In this document: positions 12,001-21,442 of the stretch, piece by piece
How positions within the stretch are numbered: position 1 is the first letter of the stretch
Layout of the letters: every line of letters starts with the position of its first letter
IMG/VR virus record: IMGVR_UViG_3300034095_001343
Coordinates: 50,930 to 114,929 of that record
Source: a virus
Strand: one strand, 5' to 3'
DNA: 64,000 nucleotides
The notes under the pieces: model-generated
The model's database searches: none
What the model saw: the letters and a program-made list of their open reading frames with translations, nothing else
Told to the model about the DNA's origin: nothing
Program-made: the position numbers and the translations under genes

Positions 12001-15000
12001 GTACTTCATATTTGAACTGATCATTTTGAATAAGTGAAATAGAACCCTTAAGATCTTCAAAGATTCTTTCTCTATTCTCAGGAGTAACTCTTACCAAACC
12101 TCTACCAATAATTCTCTTTGGTACATTCTTATCTCCATCTTTAGTTTTTACAATAGCATCACGGACAACACCTGTAGATGTAAAACCAATAAACTGTTCT
12201 GCAGCTTTTTTATCATATACAAGAGAAGTCTGATCTCCTTTTTCAATTCTCGCTAACTTGATATCAGAAGTTTGAATTGTAACAATACCTTGACGGCTTT
12301 CTTTCTTCTGACCTAGTGGACTTAAAAGAACACCTGTTTTATGGAAGTTGAAAGCTCTAGCTTTATTTACACTATCACTTGCTACATTGATAGGAATGAT
12401 TTCTTCAGTTCCTGTCTCTGCATTTGGAATTGCGAGTGCGTTATATCCAACATGTAACTCTTGAGTTGCAGTTTCAGGATTAGATTCTCTTTGTATTCTT
12501 GCAAATTCTACAGCAACATTATTCAATATAGCATCAAGAGCTTCTTCTGTTAAAATAGTTTTCCCCCCTTTTTTATCTACAGCTTTAAATACAGGAAGAG
12601 TAATCATGTCACCAGTATTTGATGCTTCAAGTACACGTAAAAGTACTGGAGCTAATGTAGCAACCTCTATAGTTCCATCTTCTTTTGTCCAGGAAACAGT
12701 ATTAACTTTTCCAGTCAAAGGATCTACAGCATATGTGTAAGAGTTAATCAAGTTAAGAATAAACTCTCTTGGAGTTGAATCACCATAGGTTGTGCCTGAT
12801 GACGGAGTTCTACCTGAAGTTTCAGACATCAAACCATTTTCATCTACATCTATATTTCCTGTTTTTGAACCGGCAATTCTTAGAATTCTTAATCTACCTT
12901 CTGCAGAAAGCTGTTTAAAAGCCTCACTGTTTAATAAAAAGTTATTTATAAGATACTCATCTGAATTCTTAAGTTCTTCAATCTTAGAACCTTCACCGGC
13001 AACATCATTCAATGCAGCTATTTGTTTCAGGTGAAATGAAGGTAATTGGTGAGCATATACCAAGTCTCCATTTGGATTCTTAAATACAGATGCTCCAACA
13101 TTCTCATCAAAAGCAGCATTACCTAATGCAATTCTTCTAAGTCTGTTTCTTGCACCATCATCTGTATCACTGAATAGATCTTGATTACCTTCTACAATCT
13201 TTTTAATTTCTACAATATCTTGATAGTTCAAAGCTTTCTCATCTGCATTAGCATTCAATAAAGCTTTTTGATATCTTGTAGGTCTTTCAATATTTTTAGC
13301 AACACTAAATTCAATAAACTTAGGACTCAAGCTGATACCTAAATTCTCTTCAAGAACTTTTGCTGTTTGTTTAGCAAACTCTGCAAGCTTAGTATCAGTT
13401 AATGTCTTAAGACTTTTTTGTGTTATAGAATCACCAGCAACAAACTGAAGTCTGTTTAAAAGCTTATCTAAAGTATTTGCTACTACTTTTCTAGTTCCTT
13501 CATCTGTACGTAGTTTCTTAGACTTTTGCACATAGGCTTGACCCCATCTATCTACTTGAGTATGAGCGTCATCTCTATTAGCTGCAGTATAAGTGTACAC
13601 TTGGTCACCACTACTTCTATGTATAAAGAGGTAGTCAACCTTAGCATTCTCAAAACCTTTTAATACTGCTTGAAGAAGTAAAGGTCTTTTGATACCTTGA
13701 TTTAATTCTTCAACAGTTATTTCAGCACCAGCTTTAAACTTCTCAATTACTTCTGCTGTATACTGAGGAAGTTCTCCGTTTTCAAGTTGATCTTCCCAAG
13801 TAATACCTAAGTCATTGAATAATTTATTTACTACTGCTTCTGTCTGAGGATTGTTAATTCCAAAGAAGTAAAGCTGTTGTAAAATTTGAATAGGATCATT
13901 CAAGTTTTTAACGGCCTTTAAGAAACCATTGTATGCTGTAGCAAAATCTACAGTAATCATTAACTTCTCTCCAGTCCCCGGTACAATCTCTCCATTCTCA
14001 TCTCTTTCAGGAGCAATCAAGTAATCATTACCAAACTGATCCTTTTCTGAGATAGGAGTTGTCCCAATATATTTTCTCAAGAAAGAAGACAAAGAAGAGA
14101 ATCCACCAATGCTGGTTACATCTTTATCATACTGATCTGTAGTTCTAAGTCTATCTCCTACTTGATCATCTGTATCTTCAAGATCTTCTTCAATCTTTCT
14201 TGATTTAATTTCATAATATTTTAACTGATCATAAACAGCTTCTTTGATGAAGTCTGAGAACTCAGAAAAAGATTTTTCAATATCTCTAAGATTTCTCTTT
14301 TGCTCAGGAGTAAGCTCCATATTACGGTAAGCTTCTCTCTTAGTACTGTAAAGAGCTTTGAATCTATTGAAAGAATCATTAACCGCTTTCTTTACATTGA
14401 AATTAGAATCTTTATTTTCTTGCTCAAGCATAATAACTCTTGCAGAAATAGAAGACACTACACTTCTTGCAAAGTCATTATCTAAAGTTCTGTAACCAAA
14501 AGCACCTGTTTCACTTTCAATCATCTCTACAGGAATAATCTTATTGGCATTTAAAGTAATACCTGTTGCAAGACTATCTGTAAATCTGTTATTGATTGGA
14601 GATGCTGATTTAAATTTACCAGAATCAATATCTTTAAACAGTTGTTGTAGTTCATTACGAGTATATCTGTTAAACAAAGATTTAATCCATTCAATAAGTA
14701 TAGTAAAGTAGTTTTTAATTGCCGGATTAGCTTTTGTAGATCTAGGATCCTTCTTGAACTTTTCAAACTCATCAGCCATGTATTCTTCATAGAACTCTTT
14801 CTCAAGAGCTTTTCTGCTCATTGCTTTATATAAGTCCGCAGAGTTTCTAAACTTACCAAGCTCTTCTTCAAACTTATCACCAAGCTTTCTTTTTACTTCT
14901 GCTTCAGCAATCTTGTAAAGTTTATCCTGTCGTGCATTAGAAAGTAAAGATCTAAATACACCATGGAATGCTTCGTGATATTTGTATGGGGATTTTACAC

Positions 15001-18000
15001 CAGTATACAATGTACCTTTTACAGTCATTCCACCAGCAATTTGATTCATTGACAAAACAAAGGCACCTACACGTACACCATTAGTTACAAGGTTATCTCT
15101 AAGATTAGAAATATCCTCAATACTAATAAAGTCCGGTAAATTATCATTAGCCCAAATTACAAACTCATCAATATCAGCCACTTCTTGCTCACTAAGTTTG
15201 TCACTTACAATCTTGTTAGCAAGTAGCTTTCTTTGTATCTCTCTGTTGCGGGCAATTAACTTTTGTCTTTCTGGATTGTCTTCCATGAGTTCACTTGCCT
15301 TAACTATGTCCTTCGGGTTAGCAGTATCAATCTCTGTTTCAATCTCTTTAATTCTTGCTAAGTTCTGTTGCAACTCTTTCTTGAGAGACTGTGTGTCAGA
15401 ATCAACATTGTTATTTCTTTGAATCTTGCCAGCAAGTAATTGAATCACAGGTCCAGAGACAGCATTCTTTACCATTCTTTCCTCACGCGGAGAAAGCTTT
15501 TCACCTTTTGCAATCTTATTTGCAACTTGCTGTTTCATCTCAAGAGGTAACTCTTTGAAATCTGCTTTTGCAAATTCTTCAAATACCTCATCAGACATAT
15601 CAAGAACACTATCATAAGCTTCCTCAGAAGTTTCTAAGTCAGCTACAGGATCTTCAACTACTTCAACTTCTTGTTGTGCAGCTGTTGTTGCAGCAAACAA
15701 TAAAGCTTCTTGGATAGTATTTGAATCTGCAGTTAATCTGAGCTTATAATTAGTTCTTACATTTTCATTAAGAGTTGTTACAGTGTTATCAAGAACTGTA
15801 TCAATGCTTGCATCTTCAGCAAAACTTGCTCTTACATTATAAATTGCAGAATTTTCTTTACTAAAAAGTTTTAACTCAGTCCATTCAGGAATTTCTACAG
15901 AAGAATCTTTTTTCTTCTTTGCTTTAAATTCCTCAGCAGCTTTATCAATACCTTTCTTTTGAAGATTATCTAAAAGTCTTTCAATGATATCTGGTTTCTC
16001 AGCACCTTGATAATCAAGAGTACCTTGTCTACCTTCAGCCAAATATGAACTACCTACAACAGATTTACGTTTCTTATCATAAAGTTCTGCTCTAAATGTA
16101 CCATCAGCGTTAACATTAATTTCAACTGTGTATCCTTCAATATTAGTTGTAATGTAAAGTTTCTTGTTAAAGGCCTGATTAAACTCTACGTTAAAGTTTG
16201 AGTCTTTAATTTTCTTTGTTTCTACAGAACCTTCACCGACTAAGTTTTCATTAATAGTTCTAACACCCTCTTCAACAAGTTCACGGCTTAAAGTAAAAAT
16301 TTCTTCTTTTTCAAGTTGTCTACTTTTTAAAGGGGCACCTGTATAAATACCATTTGGTGTTTTAATTAAAGCAACATATCTCTGTGCTTTTTGTAGGGTT
16401 TCAAATAAACTTGGTTGTGATACAGCCAAATCTTGTTTAAGCTTTTCTATGAAAGCTTCTCTATCATCAATATCTTCAATGTCAGTTAAGATACGTGTTG
16501 ATATAGTGCCATCTTTAAGTTTGTCATTAATCATAACAACTTTAACACCATCAACTGTATTATGCTTAAGTTCTTTTACTGACTTTGGATTAGTTTTTAA
16601 ATCAACACTTGATCCAAGATTAAAACCAAATTCTGCAAAATCACTCATAGGAATAACAGCAGCATCTTTACCTTCCATTTTATCAGCAACCTGATCAACA
16701 AAAGCTTGTTGAATTGCAAAGTTGTTTAGAATAGTATTCACAGCATTAGCCTGCTGTAATGGGTAGATTGTAAAGGTATTCTCAATGATCTCCTTAGTAA
16801 GATTAACAGGATTTACAACCTGATCTTTTTCATTTAAGAATTGTATAGAACCGGTTCTTACAAAAGCAAATATACCATCAGGATGAGAACTAACAGGCAT
16901 CCCTTTTTCAGAAATGATTTGATTAATTCTTGCTGAAGTTTGTTGATTACCAAAAGCAATACCTACAGCAAATGGTTCAGCAACTCTATTGATATAAGGG
17001 TTTGCTTCTTTGAAGTTACCTTCTTTATCTTTTGTTTGATATTTCTTTCCTGTAGTTTTACCACCAGCAGGATTTCTAGTAATAACTAAAGTAAGAGTTG
17101 CCTTTTCTTCTGGAGTTAAATTATCCAGAATAGTCTGAAGTCTGGCATTAGCCATCATGATTCCTTCAGCAGCAGCTGTTCCCATACCATTTTCTAATGC
17201 ATAAACAGCAACAGCTTCATCAACTAAAAGTCTTGAAGCATCTTCAGGAACTTTATTAAAGTTAAATCCTTCTACATTGTACTCTGACTTAAACTCAGGC
17301 TCTGTAACTTTTTTAGACAGCTTATGTCTATCTTGTTTAGATTGACCAGGTTTAATAGAATCAACAGGCAACAAGAATAGCTTCTTGCCTTTTTCTACTT
17401 CTGCCGGAGTACCAATTACCATGTAACGGTTACCTTCTGCATCTGTTACAGTAGATCCATATGATACTTCCTTACCACCAAAAGTGAAAGTTGTTGTATC
17501 AACTGATACATCATCTAATTTCTTAGCGGCAGATCTAGCTTTATTTATATTGTCAAAGGTTGCACCTACAGGTACACCAGCTGCAGAAGTCATATCTTCT
17601 GTAAGTAGTTTACCTTTCTTGTCTCTAACTGAATACAATGTTACAGGTACAGGCATTCCTGTATCTGGATCAACTGTTGAAGTTTTAGTCTCAACAATTT
17701 GTACACTGTTGAAAGTATTATCTACAACTTTACCTACAGCCTTAACGTCTCCAATATCTGCATCTTCAACATCACCAGCTTCAAAGTCTTGTTCAATATC
17801 AATGAAGTCAGAGAAGTTTGTTTCAGTACTACGGAGCACCTTTCTAACAAGGTCATTAGTCTGTTGCTTTTCTAACCATTTATCAAAGCCGTTATCAGCA
17901 TTGAACTTAGCAAGGATTGCTTCAGGTTTATCTTTTGACTTTTGTAAATCTTTGAACCATAATTTTTTCAATGCATCATATGCTGTAATATATTTTGCAG

Positions 18001-21000
18001 CCTCAGCACTATTCACCCAACTGTCCATTGCAATAGGAGCTTTTCCTAAATTAACTTGACGGTTGGCATACTCTTTATATTTTTCTTCAAGCACTTGCTT
18101 GATCATTGGATTATCTGTTTCCTTACCTCCAAAGATTTCCACATCGGGAGTATCCTCAGCTAAGTCAGCTTCTTCCAATATCTCAGCAGTATCTTTCTTT
18201 CTAGTTTGCTTTTCTTTAGAATCAATCTTTTCTTCAGAAGTTTGCTCTGTTACTTGAGGAGTAACTGCAGCTTTATAAATACCAATTAAAGCTTGAATTT
18301 GATTATAGATATCTTTATCAGAGATTTGATTTACTGCACCTTTTTCAGTAAAAAAATCTTGAAGCACATCAATATTACCATTTTCCATAAACTCTTTAAC
18401 CTGTTTTGGATCTGGATAAACTTCAATTTTTGCTAACTCATTTAAAAACTGATTGATTTCAATTTTACCTATATACTTTTTAATTGAGTTTCTAAATACT
18501 TCTATCCTATTTTTGTAAATATTTTTAAAGAAATCATAAGTTCTTTGTGTAATTTCATTAAATCTTTCAGGATTATTCATGTACTCAATAGACTTATTAT
18601 AAGCAATTGCTCTACCTTTTAATTCACGGTAGTCTACAATTTTCTTAAGAGCTTCTCCAACTTTATCTGAATCGGCAAATGTATCATTTGACTTAGCAAG
18701 TTTTTGCACATACTTTTCAAAAGCTGATGTTAGTTTATCAACCTTACGTCTATCAAAGCCACCATCCTTGGTGAGATTCTCTTCTGCATATAACACAGAT
18801 AAGATTCCACTCAGACCTTCAAGCTTTGCAGTCTTAGCTTCAATTATATCTTTAGCTTCTTTAGGATCTAATGTTGCAATTTCACTAACTAAAGTTGCAA
18901 TTTCTTTTTGCAATGAATTTTCATCAAGCAATACGGTAATATCACTTGCTGCCATTTTACCTACAATAGGATCAGCTGCTAATTCATCATATATTGACTG
19001 TGATCTTTCTAAAGCTCTCTTAAAACCATCTTCTGTAAACATGTAAAGATATCTTGCATGTTCAAAAGACATCTGTTTAATCTTTTCTTCATTCCATTCT
19101 CTTGATCCATATTTATAAATATTTGGATCAAATGGATTATTAAACTTAGATTTATTAGTATAATATGATTCTTCAAGTTGATCAACTTTAGTAATCATAT
19201 CTTGCAATCTAGTTCTAATTTTACCTGATTTAATGTCAGCTTTAAATGATGGAAAAGCTTCTATTAATTCAACATCTGTAAGTTTTAAATAATCTTCAAA
19301 CTGCTGTCTAAACTCACCACTTTTGTTATTATTAAGAACTGTATAAATTGCTTGAAACTTAGAAAAGTCTTTAGCATCAACAAAGTCAAAATTTGATTGG
19401 TCAAATGCAGCTTGCAGCATATCTATACTAGCCTGACTTTGTGTTATATGATTTACCTTATTTGTATCAAATATTGATTCCATTGGGTTATTCGCAGTAA
19501 CCTCATAGACATCATTAAGTGAATCAACAAGACCTTTTATAAGTTTTTCTTTGTTTTCCTTGTACTCAACAAGATTAGCTTTTTGTTTTTCTGTACCAAA
19601 ACCTAGTGCGCCATAATTATAAATTGATGGGACACCTTGAAAAAAAAGTTTTTGAGGACCTTGAGCAATACCACCCATTAAGAAACCTGACATAAATGTT
19701 TCAAATCCTTGAGCACTAAATTGAGATCCAACAGCTGATGCAATTGAAGCAGACATTAAGTCATGACCACCTGCAGTAGGATGTTCAATCAATGTCTGAT
19801 GGTAATGTTTAGTTCCTTCAGCAATCGCTTCCTGTGTAATTTCTTGAAGACCTTCAGATAGGTTTGCTGCAAAATATCTCAATGAAGCTTGTCCAGCTAA
19901 CTTTGCACTTCCTTTTATACCAGCTGCTTTTAAAGTTTTTAAATAACCTTTTACACCATCTCCAACATATTCAAAAGGTCTTGTTACAACTTTACCTGCA
20001 GCATCTCTTAAACCTTTTGTTTTTAAAATTCTACCTCCAATACCTTGAATGTTATCTCCAAGCATTCTAGATAAGGTTCTATTATATGCGCCAAATGCAT
20101 TACCTAAAACAAGTTGGTTAGATAGATAAATAGTGGGAGCATTTAATAGGGTTGTATAATATGCAGCTCTTGAAGCTTTTTCTTCAATGTTCTGCATTTG
20201 GTCCGTTGTAATTGGTGAACCATTATTAAGTTGACTCTGTAAAGCATATCCGTTAGCTAATTGTTGAGAGTAAACCGTACCTCCTTCCATCTTAGATTCA
20301 GCAAGTGCTAAGTTTAAAGATCTTACGTCTCTATAAAAACCACCAAATGTCTTAGAAACCTTTGCCATATTAGAAAGGTTTTGTGCTCCATTTGCTGTGC
20401 TGTTTAAAGTTTTAATTGCTTGTACTGTTTCTGGAGCAATAATGTTTCCTAAAAAATTACCACCAGCTTTAACTGTATTATATAAATCCTTTGCACCATC
20501 TACAGAACGCAAACCTCTGTACATATTTCTAGTGGCATTTGCTAATCTAGATAAATCAAATGTATTTAGAATTGTTTTTCCAAGTTTTGCAATATTAAAA
20601 GCCGTTCTTTCTGCAGCAACAACATCAGATACAGGGTTTAAAAAACCTTGTGCGGCAGCAGCACCCCAAAGAGCAAGTTCTTCTGCAGCAATAGATCCAA
20701 TTACACCAGCCGTGTAACCAAACTGAAGTGCCAAGTTATTAGTAAAACCACTTACACCGCCTCTTGTAGAATTACCAATTCTCATTGCATCTGCAAACTC
20801 GCTTGCAGATTCCAAATCTTTCCCTGTAAAATAATCATCACTATCAAATAAATCACCAATAGATCTATATGCAGATAAAAACCCTGTACCTGCAAGATTA
20901 GCAAACTGAACTCTCATTCTACTTGCATCATCCCACCAAGTAGAATTAGCATTGTAGTATTCTTCATTATCAGCATAAGGATGCCATCCTAATTTAGAAA

Positions 21001-21433
21001 ACTCAGGATGCTTATAATATCTATCAAAGTTGTGTGATCTAATACCGGCATAAATCGGATTAGCAATCTTAACTTCTCCAGTGGGTTTTGTAAACTTACC
21101 TGTATTAGAAAGTAATTGAAGTTTACCTTCGGGTGTAGATAAATCTAAACCAACGCTTTGTCTATAAGGATTATAGGTACTAGTTGATAGGGTTGGATTA
21201 GGATCATTCATGTTACCAATAGGTGTTGGTATTGCACTATTGATCTTTTTAGCATGAATATCCAACATAGCCTTGTACTCAGGACTCATCAACTCACTAT
21301 ATTCAGGTAAGTCTGGAGATACTGTAAAATCACTAATAGGTTGAAATTCAAACTTACCACTTGAAGGAACCATTGGATTCAATGTTGGTAATGCACCTTC
21401 CTGTTGAAGCTGTTGATTAATATTATCTGCCAT
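6014..21433 (-). CDS. Giant virion RNA polymerase polyprotein with zincin metalloprotease domain, 5139 aa
   Basis: A single uninterrupted frame of 15.4 kb. RNA polymerase part: the universal DxDxD metal-binding loop is present as GADFDIDK (DFDID at 3884-3888), preceded by AVRIPSQDNHS, comparable to the beta-prime RAPTLHR strand, and followed by a FANNKEGSRSIG segment typical of crAss-like polymerases. An upstream segment with SALKM (3518-3521, candidate Lys 3521) and YLGLQVINP probably forms the beta-like double-psi barrel. Zincin part: HEAFH (2153-2157) gives the two His ligands and catalytic Glu, with EEYMADEF downstream supplying a likely third ligand. Residues about 230-265 are Ala/Gly-rich and hydrophobic. 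Near residue 4670 a segment IYVFGDN...NAFGLFF recalls a small phage domain of unknown function. The crAss-like family polymerase is packaged in the virion and transcribes early genes after ejection; here this is inferred from homologous motifs and position. The zincin may cut the polyprotein or other cargo. Confidence 0.9.
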   Translation of the reverse strand: MADNINQQLQQEGALPTLNPMVPSSGKFEFQPISDFTVSPDLPEYSELMSPEYKAMLDIHAKKINSAIPTPIGNMNDPNPTLSTSTYNPYRQSVGLDLSTPEGKLQLLSNTGKFTKPTGEVKIANPIYAGIRSHNFDRYYKHPEFSKLGWHPYADNEEYYNANSTWWDDASRMRVQFANLAGTGFLSAYRSIGDLFDSDDYFTGKDLESASEFADAMRIGNSTRGGVSGFTNNLALQFGYTAGVIGSIAAEELALWGAAAAQGFLNPVSDVVAAERTAFNIAKLGKTILNTFDLSRLANATRNMYRGLRSVDGAKDLYNTVKAGGNFLGNIIAPETVQAIKTLNSTANGAQNLSNMAKVSKTFGGFYRDVRSLNLALAESKMEGGTVYSQQLANGYALQSQLNNGSPITTDQMQNIEEKASRAAYYTTLLNAPTIYLSNQLVLGNAFGAYNRTLSRMLGDNIQGIGGRILKTKGLRDAAGKVVTRPFEYVGDGVKGYLKTLKAAGIKGSAKLAGQASLRYFAANLSEGLQEITQEAIAEGTKHYHQTLIEHPTAGGHDLMSASIASAVGSQFSAQGFETFMSGFLMGGIAQGPQKLFFQGVPSIYNYGALGFGTEKQKANLVEYKENKEKLIKGLVDSLNDVYEVTANNPMESIFDTNKVNHITQSQASIDMLQAAFDQSNFDFVDAKDFSKFQAIYTVLNNNKSGEFRQQFEDYLKLTDVELIEAFPSFKADIKSGKIRTRLQDMITKVDQLEESYYTNKSKFNNPFDPNIYKYGSREWNEEKIKQMSFEHARYLYMFTEDGFKRALERSQSIYDELAADPIVGKMAASDITVLLDENSLQKEIATLVSEIATLDPKEAKDIIEAKTAKLEGLSGILSVLYAEENLTKDGGFDRRKVDKLTSAFEKYVQKLAKSNDTFADSDKVGEALKKIVDYRELKGRAIAYNKSIEYMNNPERFNEITQRTYDFFKNIYKNRIEVFRNSIKKYIGKIEINQFLNELAKIEVYPDPKQVKEFMENGNIDVLQDFFTEKGAVNQISDKDIYNQIQALIGIYKAAVTPQVTEQTSEEKIDSKEKQTRKKDTAEILEEADLAEDTPDVEIFGGKETDNPMIKQVLEEKYKEYANRQVNLGKAPIAMDSWVNSAEAAKYITAYDALKKLWFKDLQKSKDKPEAILAKFNADNGFDKWLEKQQTNDLVRKVLRSTETNFSDFIDIEQDFEAGDVEDADIGDVKAVGKVVDNTFNSVQIVETKTSTVDPDTGMPVPVTLYSVRDKKGKLLTEDMTSAAGVPVGATFDNINKARSAAKKLDDVSVDTTTFTFGGKEVSYGSTVTDAEGNRYMVIGTPAEVEKGKKLFLLPVDSIKPGQSKQDRHKLSKKVTEPEFKSEYNVEGFNFNKVPEDASRLLVDEAVAVYALENGMGTAAAEGIMMANARLQTILDNLTPEEKATLTLVITRNPAGGKTTGKKYQTKDKEGNFKEANPYINRVAEPFAVGIAFGNQQTSARINQIISEKGMPVSSHPDGIFAFVRTGSIQFLNEKDQVVNPVNLTKEIIENTFTIYPLQQANAVNTILNNFAIQQAFVDQVADKMEGKDAAVIPMSDFAEFGFNLGSSVDLKTNPKSVKELKHNTVDGVKVVMINDKLKDGTISTRILTDIEDIDDREAFIEKLKQDLAVSQPSLFETLQKAQRYVALIKTPNGIYTGAPLKSRQLEKEEIFTLSRELVEEGVRTINENLVGEGSVETKKIKDSNFNVEFNQAFNKKLYITTNIEGYTVEINVNADGTFRAELYDKKRKSVVGSSYLAEGRQGTLDYQGAEKPDIIERLLDNLQKKGIDKAAEEFKAKKKKDSSVEIPEWTELKLFSKENSAIYNVRASFAEDASIDTVLDNTVTTLNENVRTNYKLRLTADSNTIQEALLFAATTAAQQEVEVVEDPVADLETSEEAYDSVLDMSDEVFEEFAKADFKELPLEMKQQVANKIAKGEKLSPREERMVKNAVSGPVIQLLAGKIQRNNNVDSDTQSLKKELQQNLARIKEIETEIDTANPKDIVKASELMEDNPERQKLIARNREIQRKLLANKIVSDKLSEQEVADIDEFVIWANDNLPDFISIEDISNLRDNLVTNGVRVGAFVLSMNQIAGGMTVKGTLYTGVKSPYKYHEAFHGVFRSLLSNARQDKLYKIAEAEVKRKLGDKFEEELGKFRNSADLYKAMSRKALEKEFYEEYMADEFEKFKKDPRSTKANPAIKNYFTILIEWIKSLFNRYTRNELQQLFKDIDSGKFKSASPINNRFTDSLATGITLNANKIIPVEMIESETGAFGYRTLDNDFARSVVSSISARVIMLEQENKDSNFNVKKAVNDSFNRFKALYSTKREAYRNMELTPEQKRNLRDIEKSFSEFSDFIKEAVYDQLKYYEIKSRKIEEDLEDTDDQVGDRLRTTDQYDKDVTSIGGFSSLSSFLRKYIGTTPISEKDQFGNDYLIAPERDENGEIVPGTGEKLMITVDFATAYNGFLKAVKNLNDPIQILQQLYFFGINNPQTEAVVNKLFNDLGITWEDQLENGELPQYTAEVIEKFKAGAEITVEELNQGIKRPLLLQAVLKGFENAKVDYLFIHRSSGDQVYTYTAANRDDAHTQVDRWGQAYVQKSKKLRTDEGTRKVVANTLDKLLNRLQFVAGDSITQKSLKTLTDTKLAEFAKQTAKVLEENLGISLSPKFIEFSVAKNIERPTRYQKALLNANADEKALNYQDIVEIKKIVEGNQDLFSDTDDGARNRLRRIALGNAAFDENVGASVFKNPNGDLVYAHQLPSFHLKQIAALNDVAGEGSKIEELKNSDEYLINNFLLNSEAFKQLSAEGRLRILRIAGSKTGNIDVDENGLMSETSGRTPSSGTTYGDSTPREFILNLINSYTYAVDPLTGKVNTVSWTKEDGTIEVATLAPVLLRVLEASNTGDMITLPVFKAVDKKGGKTILTEEALDAILNNVAVEFARIQRESNPETATQELHVGYNALAIPNAETGTEEIIPINVASDSVNKARAFNFHKTGVLLSPLGQKKESRQGIVTIQTSDIKLARIEKGDQTSLVYDKKAAEQFIGFTSTGVVRDAIVKTKDGDKNVPKRIIGRGLVRVTPENRERIFEDLKGSISLIQNDQFKYEVRIGTKKFYVESSNEQNFLQGKKPMYMYDLMEAGEANLMEQVAGLVGGFEVEGYVNKLTEAARSPEFAGLTFAEAIQKLGIKESELKAFLQNRMDQEFAEFNITLDELVGSKTNKKVVDSQGGLGTFLTNGIQTAGGAVTGDAQKSARLLNIIPEDTEYNLKQIFFNDYINTTAINQILLGDSAYSLKDAVDEIKRAKAQSASYYSAASTVAAPEYGIFKPLQEISLFELTEPIVNATYNVGEVKNADAQLWMTTKAFRNFQYGFGKLTPAQAELFDRIERGEDISAEDIFGTEESTGYAKRQEMLNSQKLVYADGKTFVKMSAFPLLPQFTSLKDSEGNYTIPKPNKLALHNLRVKLEAFEKENDTVSVAAPRSALKMMQKNVSNIHGVTGTTTPLGQDQSVTLDANYLGLQVINPSNKTVITDPTQVKTLVTSEQNDSTEVIINGEKLTLGEVRAAYHKATRDRGNLNYINKRNLVFSFDVDYAMDELQKSIKENAITADLYTYLRYAEASLASTGSSSHLMELFSLDESGNQKYNLNNPLTYDKFLNLFMSYFSKSVFNEKVPGATVSLVSDYGIRVYRRVLSVDENGMPDKHEIITEAQYEAMASKPDILFNIDEGSYPGNDENIAGLKDAVKKSKGAGVVIIDRLRHNMKEYDSKGKATGQKYGEMLLPPHHKEVMKELQLKGKSIPDVVGKMFAVRIPSQDNHSTYNVKWIDFMPAAYGSSGVFARELIEISGADFDIDKVYMQFKEFYEKNGEFFEYGKAKTEDNKYLDYVRYVNEKVKDSDSIYGEALYKYNGRGTGKNISITNSDLLTAQSRGLKEDSINALLVLGMPVTLAQYKTYKKKFGHEPYAAAINNDILDYKVALMGNDHVTERKPLFLDKNGKTTTVNTGKPALDKNGKQRTAVAISYEAADIEVLKDLWDELKTELPEWAALSEEEGIDVDNLYGKLRMFANNKEGSRSIGAVVLPNLYLNLLQEYDVKIASTKVGGEEVLPQIEFGGVTFSNFRNTFELNEDGSQGQRTQYILSALITAATDNAKERLLAKLGLNINALSIVANLIALGVPVKTSVLLVNHPVIRQAYFMEANASADKKVYARSIVEERIIALQTAFLEKKEEKIRTSVTQNSLMEAIDTPLIKATATKADMAELRENGEITKMQVIEEISILEQFLNAASLSNTTKYMGDIINLTNGLGQGLEAIDKRNEATEKLGLNLSDKEFLALGVNRPMIDARPIFKGETWQAGYLERFQEFTNFLLPKVVLSASPLFRRVTDEVVYQSTVNNLPYELRDKTKTKIARDFLSYLTIKAYMHNGLVNNAQSVATLTNGLIYNQDGVENITAVLDRLRATEEGANNYFLKSFIITEKANLKGNKTGLNLAGANTFLRYNDSQKLDIQNGFMTLYANPLTRSDAKTLVHYMMVKDGLQYGYKSIVESVAPIALDGYLSHIDTVQAAIERPNDTVFQSTFGMQLDDLVIDFMQGYLTSAPNAYVIKKVRAAIYAPETKGITIEPKVFTKALATSNPEAIYVFGDNVAKQGSVGNSSVRGLDNAFGLFFKKDMNRIESSYYTNAEAGDFITIFDEQVEQLTNMIAERKQVIFAKDLISAPELADFKKNSPVVFEYVKAKLLQDLQYNIDPKAKKSAEEKKAAKVADPAILRAPVHVNASGLVRRLVVDLYAGISRLDKTNNVSSVRNTPPVSKLTKQLADTFDKNKEELIKAGFKNINLKKGSDYHTEVEFPMVVRQNVGSEYKAEYRYYVLAKTQSLFPAENLINFNNKAVGSYAEYVEVDIKGSTAQNPIGFMFGERPTTKKLRSFVNSVNSSDPLDAAFDSIDIDSVLDNIDLEKGVKISAGSSVVATEKGIQVNGENISKVSESAESIENQDLVEPEVDETGGEDLIDLSGAIDISANSFFNNLLADNDAGENKYPELSTWWDSNIDDPFSQAALDNRNKLKAHRDNPDMKFKVQDLEDFIELFENSEFTNEQEFLDHFNNCYL

Positions 21434-21442
21434 TATACAATA

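Noticed and set aside
17484-18059. 191-codon plus-strand ORF
   Set aside because: It lies antisense inside the giant polymerase gene, has a Ser/Leu-rich shadow composition and no recognisable motif; the minus-strand frame explains the sequence.
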